This document shows, piece after piece, positions 1 to 11,300 of a stretch of DNA of 64,000 bases (the first letter of the stretch is position 1; the number at the start of each line of letters is the position of its first letter). Origin of the DNA: Saxidomus purpurata (taxonomy: Eukaryota; Mollusca; Bivalvia; Venerida; Veneridae); contig JAFMSR010000010.1 in the NCBI GenBank assembly GCA_022818135.1, forward strand, positions 35,479,982 through 35,543,981. The letters run 5' to 3'. A program made the translations under genes and the position numbers. The notes under the pieces are model-generated. The model ran no database searches. It worked only from the letters and a program-made list of their open reading frames with translations, and was not told where the DNA came from.

Positions 1-496
1 TTCATGTGTTGATTATTTGTATAAACAACGAAATGAACTTGTAAACGTTGAAGAGGTGCCAACATATTTCACCGGTCAAAGCTTAGAGTTTCAGCCGGAT
101 TTCTAAACACTTAACGCGCTATGGTACTTATTGCATATCACCTTTTGGCTCTGATTATATCGAATGATTCTGTAAGACAAGTGCATTAGTATGAAGAAAA
201 TTTCAAAACAAGCGGAGTTATCTTCCGTGTTCTAAATATAGAGTCTAATTGTCCATACATTTCTCGAGTTAGTGCGGCATGTTTTTCTTCTAATTTCGTA
301 TGTTGCAGCGTTTCTAATATTGAAAAGTGTGTTAAATGTTTGTTTTACATCCTGATAACGCAATATTGAATACAAATCGAAGTTTTAAGAATAAACTGCA
401 CTCCAAATTCTTAGTAAATTTTAATTTTTTGGTAAAATCAATATATATTCAATTTGTCAGCATCAAGTTTTTTCTTTGTGTAAGGCTAAAAATAAA

Positions 497-582
497 GGTA
501 GAAAAAAAATTTCCCCGAGCCAGGTTTTGAACTCGGATCTTTGCGCTTACAAAATATAGAGGCTAACCTACTAAACTACGGA
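497..582 (-). repeat. tRNA-like repeat (SINE head or tRNA pseudogene)
   Basis: Read on the minus strand this has a box A-like stretch (TAGTTTAGTAGG), a box B-like stretch (GAGTTCAAAAC), a T-arm with a 7-nt loop and one mismatched pair, and a run of T just downstream (497-505) that would serve as a Pol III terminator. The acceptor and anticodon stems do not pair properly, so it is not a working tRNA. It is probably a tRNA-derived SINE fragment. Confidence 0.4.
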
Positions 583-3100
583 GTCAGTGATTTGATGCGA
601 GTTAAAATTAATGATATACCAAAGCGCCCCCCCCCCTAGTCACGGGGTGATATTTTCTACAATAAAAATAGCAAAACAACACTTTTAATTGTTTCTTTTG
701 TTAGAAAACTTGTCACTTATCATAATACAATGCCCCTGATACAGTAATGACAATTGTTTTCTTGAAATTGAAAATTTTCTTTTTTTATCGTAACTTGTCC
801 ATCTGGAGTGCAGTCGCTTTAAGGTTAAAAGACCCTACTTTCGAGACGAGTCGCAGAAACAAATGAGGAATTAAAGTCATTATGCGCATTTTCCAATGTA
901 TTCCAGCGAAAATGGGGTGTAAAAAAGTTAGAGAAAAAAGCTTTTAACCCAATACACCAAACTCTTCCCGCTACCAGTATGAAAAATAACTTTCCAAATA
1001 TTGATTTTCTTATTTGACTGGGAGAGTCAATTTACTGCATGCAGGAGTTTCTTTCCTTCCCCCCCCAAAATTCCCAAAAAAATTAACAACGACACAATCA
1101 ACTATCATTTTATCAGTCCGATTTTTTTATATATAAAGACCAATTAAATACTAATGCGGCATAATCATTTAGTTAACACATTTAAATGCACAACGACCAA
1201 AAATTGCTTTTATAAAACTGTCACCAAAAATACACTATGTGCAGTAAGATGCGCATAATGTCACTTTAAAGTATTGAAATTATGCAAATATAGAGAATTA
1301 GTTATTCATTTGCATATATCCCAATTCTAAATCGCACGATATAGTCCCTGTCTAAACATGTCCGAAGAATTGTCATAGGTCATATTCATGTTCAGATTTT
1401 GTATGAAGCGTATCAATGGTGCCAAAGAAGACTATTACTTGAGTAACTTTTTTTCAATCCAATCGCATGTTTAAGTTGACCATAATTATATTGTGTATTG
1501 GTCAAATATAAGAAAATATGCATTGTATCATGATTTTTAACAATGATAATTTTGCATTGCATCGTGATTTTTAACAATGACCAGTTTGTGTTAACAGCCA
1601 CACAACTGTATAGTAGTGGGGTAAGATTTTTCAAGCTTCATGAAAAAAACATTTCCACGACGCGTGACTCTGCTGTTCACATGCACAACATGCTCTTTTA
1701 AGATAGTACATGCAAATAGTGTCCATATCAAATGAAGCACTACGCTTGGGCTGCAATTATATTGTTATCATTGCTCCTTATCGTAATTTCACTATATATT
1801 TATCGTAACCTACCTATATCTTTTTCGTAACTTATCTATTTTTATCCTAACCTTACTATATCTGTACCTAACCTATAATTATATAATGATCGTAATACAT
1901 TTGCTCAAAACATTCATTTCAACAACCAATTGGATCAGGCGTAATATCTGAAGAGAACAATGTCACTACTTAAGATAAGACACCAAAAGCCAAAATGGTG
2001 TTCAAATTACGTCTAAGGCGTGCCTCTTGCAATGAGTTTCCCTGTTTCCTGATCAGATTTTGTTTTACCTTAGCTAATATATCTAAAGATTATCTGGATA
2101 ATGAGTCCATCAAACTAGAAACTGATAACCAGCATACGGCTAAATTTCTACACAAGTTATTATTTGTGAATTATAGTATTTGCTGTTTCCTATGCTGTGG
2201 ATTCGCATTGGCTGAAACAAAAATAACAGTCACAAACAGATGATGGCCGAGTAATCGCTCATACCAATGTCCAGTACAACTCTAATGTAGAAATTAAATG
2301 CATAATTTATTTTACGACATGTGAAGTGTCGCATGTGTCTTGCCAAGAAGGCATGTTGCTGAGCTGTCAGTCGTAGATTAGGACTCAACTGTAATTATTT
2401 GGGAATTTCCCAAACTGAAACATGGATAAGGCAACTCAAATCAATTCAATTCAATTTGATCATGCTCAATTTAATGATTGGTTGCACAATAGCTTTAGAA
2501 ACAATAGCAATGAAACATTTTAGTATGTATGTTTTCCTCTTCTTGATTTTTTTAAAGCGAATTCTGTTAAATGATAACTAACACAATTTAGACTAAAAGA
2601 TAAAAACAGCAAAGATAAGAAATAAACTGCGTGTTGAAAAGCCCAACAATAAAACCATACCTCGACGTAATGCAACAGAGCGCAATATACATCTAAAATG
2701 CAAATTAGATTAAGTTAGTGGGTCGTGCTTTTATTGCATTACAGTTTCAATGTGCATACAATTCTGACTGATTCAGAAAAACAAAACTGTTTGTAAACTA
2801 GCATAAAATGCATATGTTTGTATACCGATGAATACCCATTAATTTAACGAGTCTGCAGTTATGTACCATATAGAATATTAAATACCTCGCAATATATCTG
2901 TTCTCAATTATTGACTATTGCTTTCAAGAAACATGAAAACTAACGCTAATACTGGGTTCTATCATTTATTTTTCGCATGAAAGTTCATTTTATATTAAAC
3001 TGTGAGCATTACTGTGGTAGCTGCACTTACCTACTAATTGAAAAATAAATAATGTCCTATACACAAAGGTATTCCAAGTTCGATCCCACGACAAAATCAT

Positions 3101-3180
3101 GATCATTGATTATTTATAATATGCATTGATTATTTATAATGTCCAATGATTATTTATAATGTCCATTGATTGTTTATTAG
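3101..3180. repeat. Tandem repeat, 4 copies of 20 bp
   Basis: Four consecutive 20-bp units built on CATTGATTATTTATAAT, the last one diverged. No coding content. Confidence 0.85.
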
Positions 3181-4084
3181 AGAGAAAACATACACAGTCT
3201 GAGTACATATTAAGAATAAACATTTCGATTTTTCAGGCTGTTTTCAATCAAGTAAGCTGCATATCATTCTATATGAATCAATACGCGCTCCTATTGGAAA
3301 ACAACATGAAAGGTCTACTTTCCCACTGAAACGTGTTGCAGTCTTTCTGCATGTAAAAATATACATTTTGTAGTTTCATATCAATTTCAAATCGCCTGTA
3401 CTGCTCTAAATAACTAATCAACTATATCTGCAGCTAAAGCATTTATACTCGCAATGCAGTGAGTTTTAATATTAATTCATTTCTGCAAGTTGAAACTACT
3501 TTATCAGTAGGCGTTGGCTACCTTATGATTTATGAAAATCTACCTTAAACTGTCGTATTAACGATTTGTTTAAAGATAAGATTTTTCTTTCTTTTCTAGA
3601 TTTCTTGTTAAATGCAAAGAAATTTTACTTAAGCCAAAGAAAAACGCATTTTGCGAATGCTATGCAGTACTTTAACAAAGAAAATGATATATTGACACAG
3701 TAATTTTTGCCATGGCAAGGAAATTTATATATATATATCTATTAGCAATTTAATCCGAGCTATAATTAAATGTAAAATAAATTCACAGCTGTAAATGGTC
3801 CACTGAATTTTCCGCTAGAAATTTAGAAAAAGTACACACAAAAAATGTTTTCGCAATTTGACATACTGGTAATTGATTAAAGATCGTATACTCGTATTTA
3901 GAGTTAGTTGGTAACGGAATGCTAAGTTTATTTAGATTACAATGATAATGCAAGATACAGAAACTGCTGATAGTTCCAGAGGCCAGTCTGATTCTTTTGC
4001 ATTGCCTGTCGTAATACACCGATGCATAGTATGTCGGTTAAAGCGTCATCCCGATAGCAAATTAGTTATTTGGTGATTTTTTAA

Positions 4085-4160
4085 TAGGATTTTTATCAAG
4101 GTCCGTCCATGAGAGCATTTTGTGTTAGCTTTTTTTGTTGGATGAGACCCCAGTTATTTG
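4085..4160 (+). repeat. Dispersed repeat, partial copy (family with 26750 and 56490)
   Basis: The stretch around TCCATGAGAGCA followed by TGTTAGCTT and a GGATGA motif recurs at 26795-26865 in the same orientation and at 56490-56585 in the opposite one. Three copies in 64 kb mark it as a dispersed repeat. The family is unknown to me. Confidence 0.6.
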
Positions 4161-4936
4161 GTGTTGCAGTTTATTTGGCGGTTTCGTATTTCATGTTTAA
4201 AAGCCTTCAAGCAATTGTTAACAGTAAAGTATTTCAGCAACCTCCTATGTAAGATACCCGATATGCTTAACCTTTTCATCACATATTTCTCTATCTGTTC
4301 TAATGTTGTAGTATGTCAAATAATTACCTTATATGTATATTGTAAGCATTTTTATAAACTTCACATTCTAAAAGAAAACAATGCTCTTTTGTTCTTTTCT
4401 GACTGTCATTTAAGATTTTTTTATTTGTGTAATGTATTGTTACAGTGACATTTATTGACATAAAAATACCACATTTTCCCTTGCAATTACACATTACAGA
4501 AAAGCCCTTACCTCTTAAATGGAAAGCAAAAAGGAGAAAAATCCAAAATTCCAATACACGTTTACCCATTGTTTTTGCAAGTAAATTAGTTCTAATAAAT
4601 AATCTCCTATTATCTGACGTAACTCTATGGAATGAGCTGCTAACTTGTCACTCACAAATTAATATGTCAACGTAATGTTTTTAATGAATAAATAATTTCA
4701 AGGTTGGACTACTAAGAAACTTGCTAAGCGTGGCAAATTATTAACAACCCATACTGTCTATCAAATATATGCAAATTACCAAACGTATATATATATAAAG
4801 AATAACACGTAAAAAAATCGTTGATCGTTTTGCCGGACATCAAAATTGCAAGTCACTGATATTATACATATATATTTACATTTTACTACTAATTCGTCGG
4901 GTAAGTTGCTCAATTTGATGCGCCTTATTGCCTACA

Positions 4937-5815
4937 TGGCAGGCGCGTAGGAGCTGGGGCCGCTGGGGCCGCGGCCGCGGCCCCAATATTCTGGCTAGTA
5001 ATGGCAATGGGGCCGCGAATATTTGATACCGATTTTCTTAATACCAGTCTGACACGATATTGAATAACAGGTCACCATGTCATAATTAAACCTGTGACCA
5101 TCTAGCTAATTGGCGTGTGAATGGCGTGAAAACAGTCGGCGGATTATTAAAGACGGGTAAGTGGAAGAAGAGACAATAAGACAATAATTATTTGTATCGT
5201 TTTTGATGTTTCAAAAACTGTAGTTGGTAGTGATAATTGCAGTTACACGTTAAAATAGAATTGCCATTAAATAGCCAGCAATATGTATTATTTCAAACTC
5301 GTCTCATTAAAGTTTGACTTTAAAATGGACGTTCCAAATCAGCCTAAAAGTTTTAAATTTCCAAAGAGATCTTTAGGCACTAAAAAAACTGAACACAGGG
5401 CATTCAACTCGCAATGGTTCCAAAGTCACTCGTGGCTTCACTATGAAGAGGTAAACTTCGCTAATTTGTTATTTAACATACATTGTGAGACTGCGCAAAT
5501 ATGAATAGTTAAAAGTAAATAAATACTGGTGTTTATAATAATTTATGATTGCACAATGATTAACATGTCGCTGTTGCTGTTGACTCATAATGTTATTTTT
5601 TATGCTTGCAGGCTACAGATCGTGCGTTCTGCTACCAGCGAACGGTCCTTCTCGGCACTTCGGCGGCTAAAAACTTACCTGCGATCAACGATGACCCAGG
5701 AAAGACTGACCCATTTGATGATCATCCATGTCCACAAGGAGACCACTGACATTATGAGTTTGTCAGTGGTATGGAACACCGAGTTTCCATTTTCGGCAAT
5801 GTTCTGAATGATCGT
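4937..5815 (+). mobile_element. Decayed hAT-type DNA transposon fragment
   Basis: A GC-rich block beginning near 4942 (GCGCGTAGGAGC, then GGGGCCGC repeats) resembles the GGCGTAG-type ends of hAT elements. It is followed by coding remnants of a hAT transposase (see 5325-5807). I could not find a matching inverted terminus downstream, so the right end is arbitrary and the copy is probably truncated or internally deleted. Confidence 0.45.
5325..5807 (+). pseudogene. hAT transposase remnant (TTF/ZMYM-like N-terminus plus hATC C-terminus)
   Basis: Two coding remnants lie side by side. The first (5325-5450) reads as an N-terminal piece with AFNSQWFQSHSWLHYEE, which resembles the start of the TTF-type zinc finger found in hAT and ZMYM-like proteins. 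The second (about 5613-5807) contains ATSERSFSALRRLKTYLR followed by MTQERL, the signature of the hAT C-terminal dimerisation region. Everything between (catalytic RNase H-like core, several hundred residues) is missing. A GT at 5451 and a TTGCAG at 5606-5611 mimic an intron, but the phases do not match (phase 0 into a frame needing two carried bases). It cannot encode an active transposase. Confidence 0.7.
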
Positions 5816-6833
5816 GCTTTGATTATTCGACACAGTGTGCATATTCATGTATTAAATCATTAATGTGTTTGAATTACTGTGACAATTTATAACTGTATTT
5901 GGTACAGAAATAGAAAATATGAAATAAATATGAAATAAATGTAATGGTGAATAAATGTTACGAAACGATAATAGTTTTATATCTATCAACTATTTTAACC
6001 GAAAAAGGTTTAGATAAAAACATGAAAATAAAACCTGAACTCACTGGAAAAAATGGGAATAAAAAAGAAAATATATTTGTTTTGGTTGGTATAACCTGCG
6101 CAATCACTGACATAAGCACATAATTACACGTAAAACTGGTAATGAGCTAACTTTGCTGATTGCTGACATAACACATTTCCTTTATGTAAAGTCGTGCAAC
6201 TTTTAATGGTCTCTATATCTGAACTATGGACGTTTGATTATATTATTAAAGCATCGTCTATATTTTCGTTTCTGTAACAGAACATTCTTTAAGCCAATAT
6301 AATGCATATATCATCAAGTATTTAACTATCCACTTGCCTTACCTTTAAGTTTGAAACTGACTCCTAAAACTTTACAATAGCCGTGGAGTATTACTGCTGC
6401 AGAAAAACGAGTGAATGTTTGTGTATTTCCTTAGATAGACCTTGGTGATCGTTTTGTCTTACTTTCGCTTTATTGAATGTTGTAAACAGTCAGCGATATA
6501 CTTTTCACATCATTGGAAGTAAAGTTCTTCAAAGCTAATTCAAATAACCATTGCAATAAACATTATTTAATAAATTAATACTCCTTCGACTGATAACAAC
6601 ATCCACGTTCCCTGATGTACGATTGCCCGTTTTAGACTTAGCTAATGAATAATCGTCTTTAATTATCAACCTAAACGCCTTGAATACAATTTCGTGCTGC
6701 ACACACTATGTTGGTTGGTAACTTTTCATTATTTCAGCAGGTTAAGATTCACGGTCATGTTGACCCTGAACAACTAAACGGTTCTAATAAAAAACAGATA
6801 CGGCGTTAGCGTTAAGGTATTGTTTCTTAAATT
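5816..6833. other. Intergenic, no gene seen
   Basis: AT-rich sequence between the hAT remnant and the foldback element. No ORF of interest and no clear repeat structure. Confidence 0.5.
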
Positions 6834-7940
6834 GAGACGGATAAGAAAATTGGTAAGGAAATGTTTATTTTTGATTTGATCGAACTGTTATCATGCCCTT
6901 TGTATAGCCACATGTAATATATGAAATCGTCACACCCGTTTTGGATCGTGGACCTAAAAATAAAAAAGTTATTGAAGGGATAAATTGGTCGGTAGTGTTT
7001 ATGTTTGGATTTTCCGCCGTTTTCTCCCACGTTTGGACGGTTCAGACCACTTTAGTGGAGCTTATTTGAATGCATTTGGTATAAAAATGATGCGATCCAT
7101 TGTTATGTAATGTGTGCACGTTTCCAATACGAACTATGCCGATTTTTTAAACTTTAAACCGATTTCGATGTATCTCGGGTCGTTTTAAGACGATTTGATG
7201 TATCACCGGGTTCAAAAGCATCTGTAAACGGTAAACATGTGTAAATTGTGTCAAAAATGAATTTTTGAATCATACAACATTCAACTCTAAATTTCAGCTG
7301 CCACAATGCCTGTAACTAATGGATTTCTGTCAAAAAAAGGACGAATAGATACAAAGATTAGCTACATTTTGTTTCATTAATTCAGCATTGCATGTTGACA
7401 GCAAATGTTTGTTGATTCAGTTTAATACCATTCGATTTTGTGTTATTTAATTCCGTGGTCGATCAAACACTAGTGTGGGCAGCAGCCGCACTGGTTCGCA
7501 ATTTACACATAGTACATCATCCATGCTGTCCGTTGGTTTACCGTTTACAGTTGCTTTTGGAACCCGGTGATACATCAAATCGTCTTAAAACGACCCGAGA
7601 TACATCGAAATCGGTTTAAAGTTTAAAAAATCGGCGATAGGTCGTATTGGAAACGTGCACAGATTACATAACAATGGATCGCATCATGTTTATACCAAAT
7701 GCATTCAAATAAGCTCGAGTAAAGCGGTCTGAACCGTCCAAACGTGGGAGAAAACGGCGGAAAATCTAAATATAAACACTACCGACCAATTTATCCCTTC
7801 AATAACTTTTTTATTTTTAGGTCCACGATCCAAAACGGATGTGACGATTTCATATATTATATGTGGCTATACAAATGGCATGATAACAGTTCGATCAAAT
7901 TAAAAATAAACATTTCCTTACCAATTTTCTTATCCGTCTC
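6834..7940. mobile_element. Foldback element with about 404-bp inverted arms
   Basis: The left arm (6834-7236) and right arm (7536-7940) are reverse complements over their whole length, with perhaps 5-7% mismatch by eye, around a unique spacer of about 300 bp. Both arms contain a matching ORF fragment (MGENGGKSK..YRPIYPFNNFF), which arises because the arms are copies and is not evidence of a gene. The arms are too long for a typical MITE and fit a foldback or long-TIR element. A degenerate copy of an internal arm motif (GAGATACATCG) recurs outside the right arm near 8010. No transposase is visible. Confidence 0.85.
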
Positions 7941-8366
7941 CCCCCAAAAAACATTAAATTTCAGCCATTTTGACCAGAACTACATCAAATTCTCGCTTAA
8001 AGCCCCGAGATACATCGTTTACGTCCGACCCCCTGTTATGAGCAGTAAGACACAGACGTACATGAAAAGCGGAATCAAACAGAATTTACAAAATCATTAT
8101 TAATGATAACTAACCAAGTCTGCGAAATAGTATAATGTTGAATAGAAAAAGTTACAAAACAAACTAGATCTAGATCTAGTCAGGAACGTAGAGATCTAGT
8201 AAAATTGGAAGTGTATGTCACATTATATTCCAATGACCAATATTTGCTGCATTGCAATCAACCACGGAATGCACAACTCGAAGATTCTGAGACGACTCAA
8301 GTAATTACTTCAGCTTTATTCGTTGTTTAATTATTCGCGCCCAAATAACTTTAAAGCCTCGTTCTA
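7941..8366. other. 5' flank of the forkhead gene
   Basis: Sequence between the foldback element and the first coding exon. It holds a repeated GATCTAGATCTAG patch near 8167-8180 and the motif CAGGAACGTAGA at 8181, which recurs in a palindrome at 61349. An in-frame TAA at 8352-8354 precedes the ATG at 8367. No core promoter motif can be called with confidence. Confidence 0.4.
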
Positions 8367-11300
8367 ATGGACCAACCAAAAGTCAATTTACATATACCTG
8401 CCAATCAAATTAGCTGTCATAAACCTGTGCAGCACGCGCAATTTCCTGACAGCAGACGAAGCGGAAATGAATGCAAAAAAATAAACACAATCAAAATCAC
8501 GATGATAACAGCAAAAAGCATGATTGGAAGACCAACTTATTATGCTCCAAATTATGTAAACGTTTGGTTTGCCCATGACAGTTGCTCACATTTCAAATTT
8601 AAAGAAGTGAAAATTCCAAAAGTCGTTCAAAATGATCATAATGAAAATGGTGTCTTTGAAAAAAATGTCAACACCATGAAAAAGCCCAGTTTAGCTGTGG
8701 ACAGCAAAAGTAATAAGTCAGTCAAGCATTCCGAGTGTAAAACTTACTATAGAGGATCCAGTGTTCCTGTTGAGACTTCCAGAAATGCAGATTCAATCGA
8801 AGTTGATCTTGACTGCTATCTTGGTCCAAAATATAAATCGAGGAAGCAAAGTACTCCAAAATCATTAAGTCAAAGAAAGAGAGCCAAAAAGCATGAAAAA
8901 TGGACATTGACTGATAACAGTAGCATTCCTTTAACACAGAATGCAGGTAATTTTTTATGATTTTAAGAATTAGGATGGAGTTGTAGTGTATCACAGCACA
9001 AACGATTCCAGCGAAATTAGAAGAAAAGCATTTCCATCAGAATTTATTTCTGTTTGAACCTTCTCTCCCTCTGTTCAACTATAAATTGATATCAATCTTT
9101 CGCGTAAAAGTTATTGGAATAAAGAAAGAAAGTTAGCCAGTAGCATTATCTGACATTAGGAGTGAGTACAGTAAATTACAGAGAATTATGGGATTTTTTA
9201 AAAAGGACAAACTGGTGTTACATTATAGTGCGACAAAAAATATTAAAATGTAAACAAACTTTGGGGGAAACTTACCTTGCATTTTGGGAAGTTGCTCCGC
9301 CACAGTTGGGAAAAAATACTATATTTTTGGATTGGGAAGTGACTGAATATCGGCTCCTTTATACAAGGATGAAAGCCTTGATTTTAACCTCTTAATTTTG
9401 TGTTCATATTGACAGCTCCTAGGCATCCATAATGGCGTCATTACATGATCAAAACAACTTCATTTCAGTAAACAATATGGCAGACAAAATATAAACAAGT
9501 TTCAAGGCTATCAAATCAAATTTATTTTAGTACTATTAAAGGAGAATTTTTTGCATTCATGACAGGGATGAGGAGATAAATTTTTGAAGGAAATCAGGTG
9601 AAGCCTAAAAAAAAGTCTGTTTCCTGTATCCTTACCGACCGTCCTTTTTTACCCCCTACTCGAACCTGTTTATGACCCCGAGTAAAAAAGATTAACATGT
9701 ACAAAATTTCTTTTTTCATGGAATTTGATGTTGTCATTTTTTATTGGTTTCCTCCATAAATATTACATCAATACCTAGTAATAGTGGAATACATTTATAG
9801 GACCCATAATATGGGTACCCATAAAATTACAAGTTCACAATGAAATAAAAAAATATCCAAAAAAGAATTCCCTATGTACGGCGACCTACCCATCTTTTTT
9901 AAGCATGTTACATGAAACAGACACATTTTTTTTTAGGCCTGATTGTAGGAAAGGTTAGTTTATGTTACCATTTACAGTGAATATTACATTTTTAATGCCA
10001 TGTGACAAGGTAACTTCCTGTTATCATATAGGTGTAACTTCATTGCTGGTCACATTATGATTGCAAATAATGTTTAGAAAAGGGAGATTACGGGATACCT
10101 AAGAACCTGCGATTCCAGAGGAACCCGCGATTCCAGAGGAACCCACTATATACGTAGGCTACTTTAACTGCAAATTTGCCATAGTGACCACTCAATAAAC
10201 CCACCTTTGCGAAAGTGAACATCCCTAGTTGTGTAAATTTTAATACAATTTTAGATGACAAGCAGTTCCGATCAAAAAGTGTTGAAGATGCTCTAGAAGT
10301 CATAGAGAACAGGAAAAAGACTATAAAAGCAAAACTGTTGGTCAGGAAAGAACATCTTCTTACTCAGGTATTCCATTATTTTAGGACACCATACTTGATG
10401 AAAATTATTTTGGTATTAATTTAGTTTGTTAGTCTTTCTTCTACACAGGGCCACGATATATTTCTTGTGTGGTTCTGGTAACCCTCTTTACAATACACTA
10501 TCAATTAAATTTTGGTTGTCAGAAGAAAGGTGCTCAAGTCCAGATCTTCATTTACTGGGTAGATGATCTCCACTGCTTTTTGGTCAGTGAGTCAAGGTCA
10601 CTGTGACCTCTAAGCTTTTCTTTGATATCATTCCAAAAGGTTTTCACAAAACTTACTCTAAACAATACAGTCAGTCCAGTAGAGCGATACTGACCCTTTT
10701 GGGCCTCTTGTTTATCATTTAACATAGGAAGAAGAACAGGACATTCACACACGAGCAGATCTTTATGCCATCACTACAATTCCTGATACAAAGTATTGTA
10801 TTCTATCATCAGAAGATTCGATACCTCACTCCGTTGTCAGATATGAAGAATTCCAGGAGGAAGACGCTTTAACACCTGCCCGTAAGAAGAGGAGGCGTAA
10901 CTATGGAAATACAAATTGTTATGTTACCCATCACAATAATGATGACATATTTGACAATACAAAAATGTTACCAATAGGTTAGTTTTGAAATTAAAGTTTC
11001 AATCACCTTTAATGCAAAAAGATGTTGTGAACAAGATCTTATTCAAAGAAAAATATTTGTTATCAAAAGAACAATGTTGTAAGGCAAAATGCTGGTTGTC
11101 TAAGTGTTAGGCAAAATCTCTTCCTCAACTCGACCTCTACCAAAGAAGGATCCGCTTCCTCGACTTGACCGCCACCAAAGAAGGGTCCATTGGTCAACTG
11201 ATCAATAACTTTTAAGATTTGGTTTATTTATTGCTTTATTCACTAGCCAATCAGATCTGTCCAACGGTCCCTTCCTTAGTCTAGGTTGAGTTGAGGAACG

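Larger units (their letters stand above)
583..4930. other. Intergenic, no gene seen
   Basis: AT-rich sequence with only short chance ORFs and no recognisable protein. It holds two copies of a roughly 40-bp stretch around 1500-1575 (both containing TGATTTTTAACAATGA), a degenerate CGTAACCTA-like low-complexity stretch at 1795-1870, a short tandem repeat at 3101-3180 and a small (TA)n at about 3728. Confidence 0.5.

Noticed and set aside
7744..8103. 119-codon ORF over the right arm of the foldback element
   Set aside because: Its N-terminal part is mirrored in the left arm and it has no recognisable domain; it is explained by the inverted repeat.
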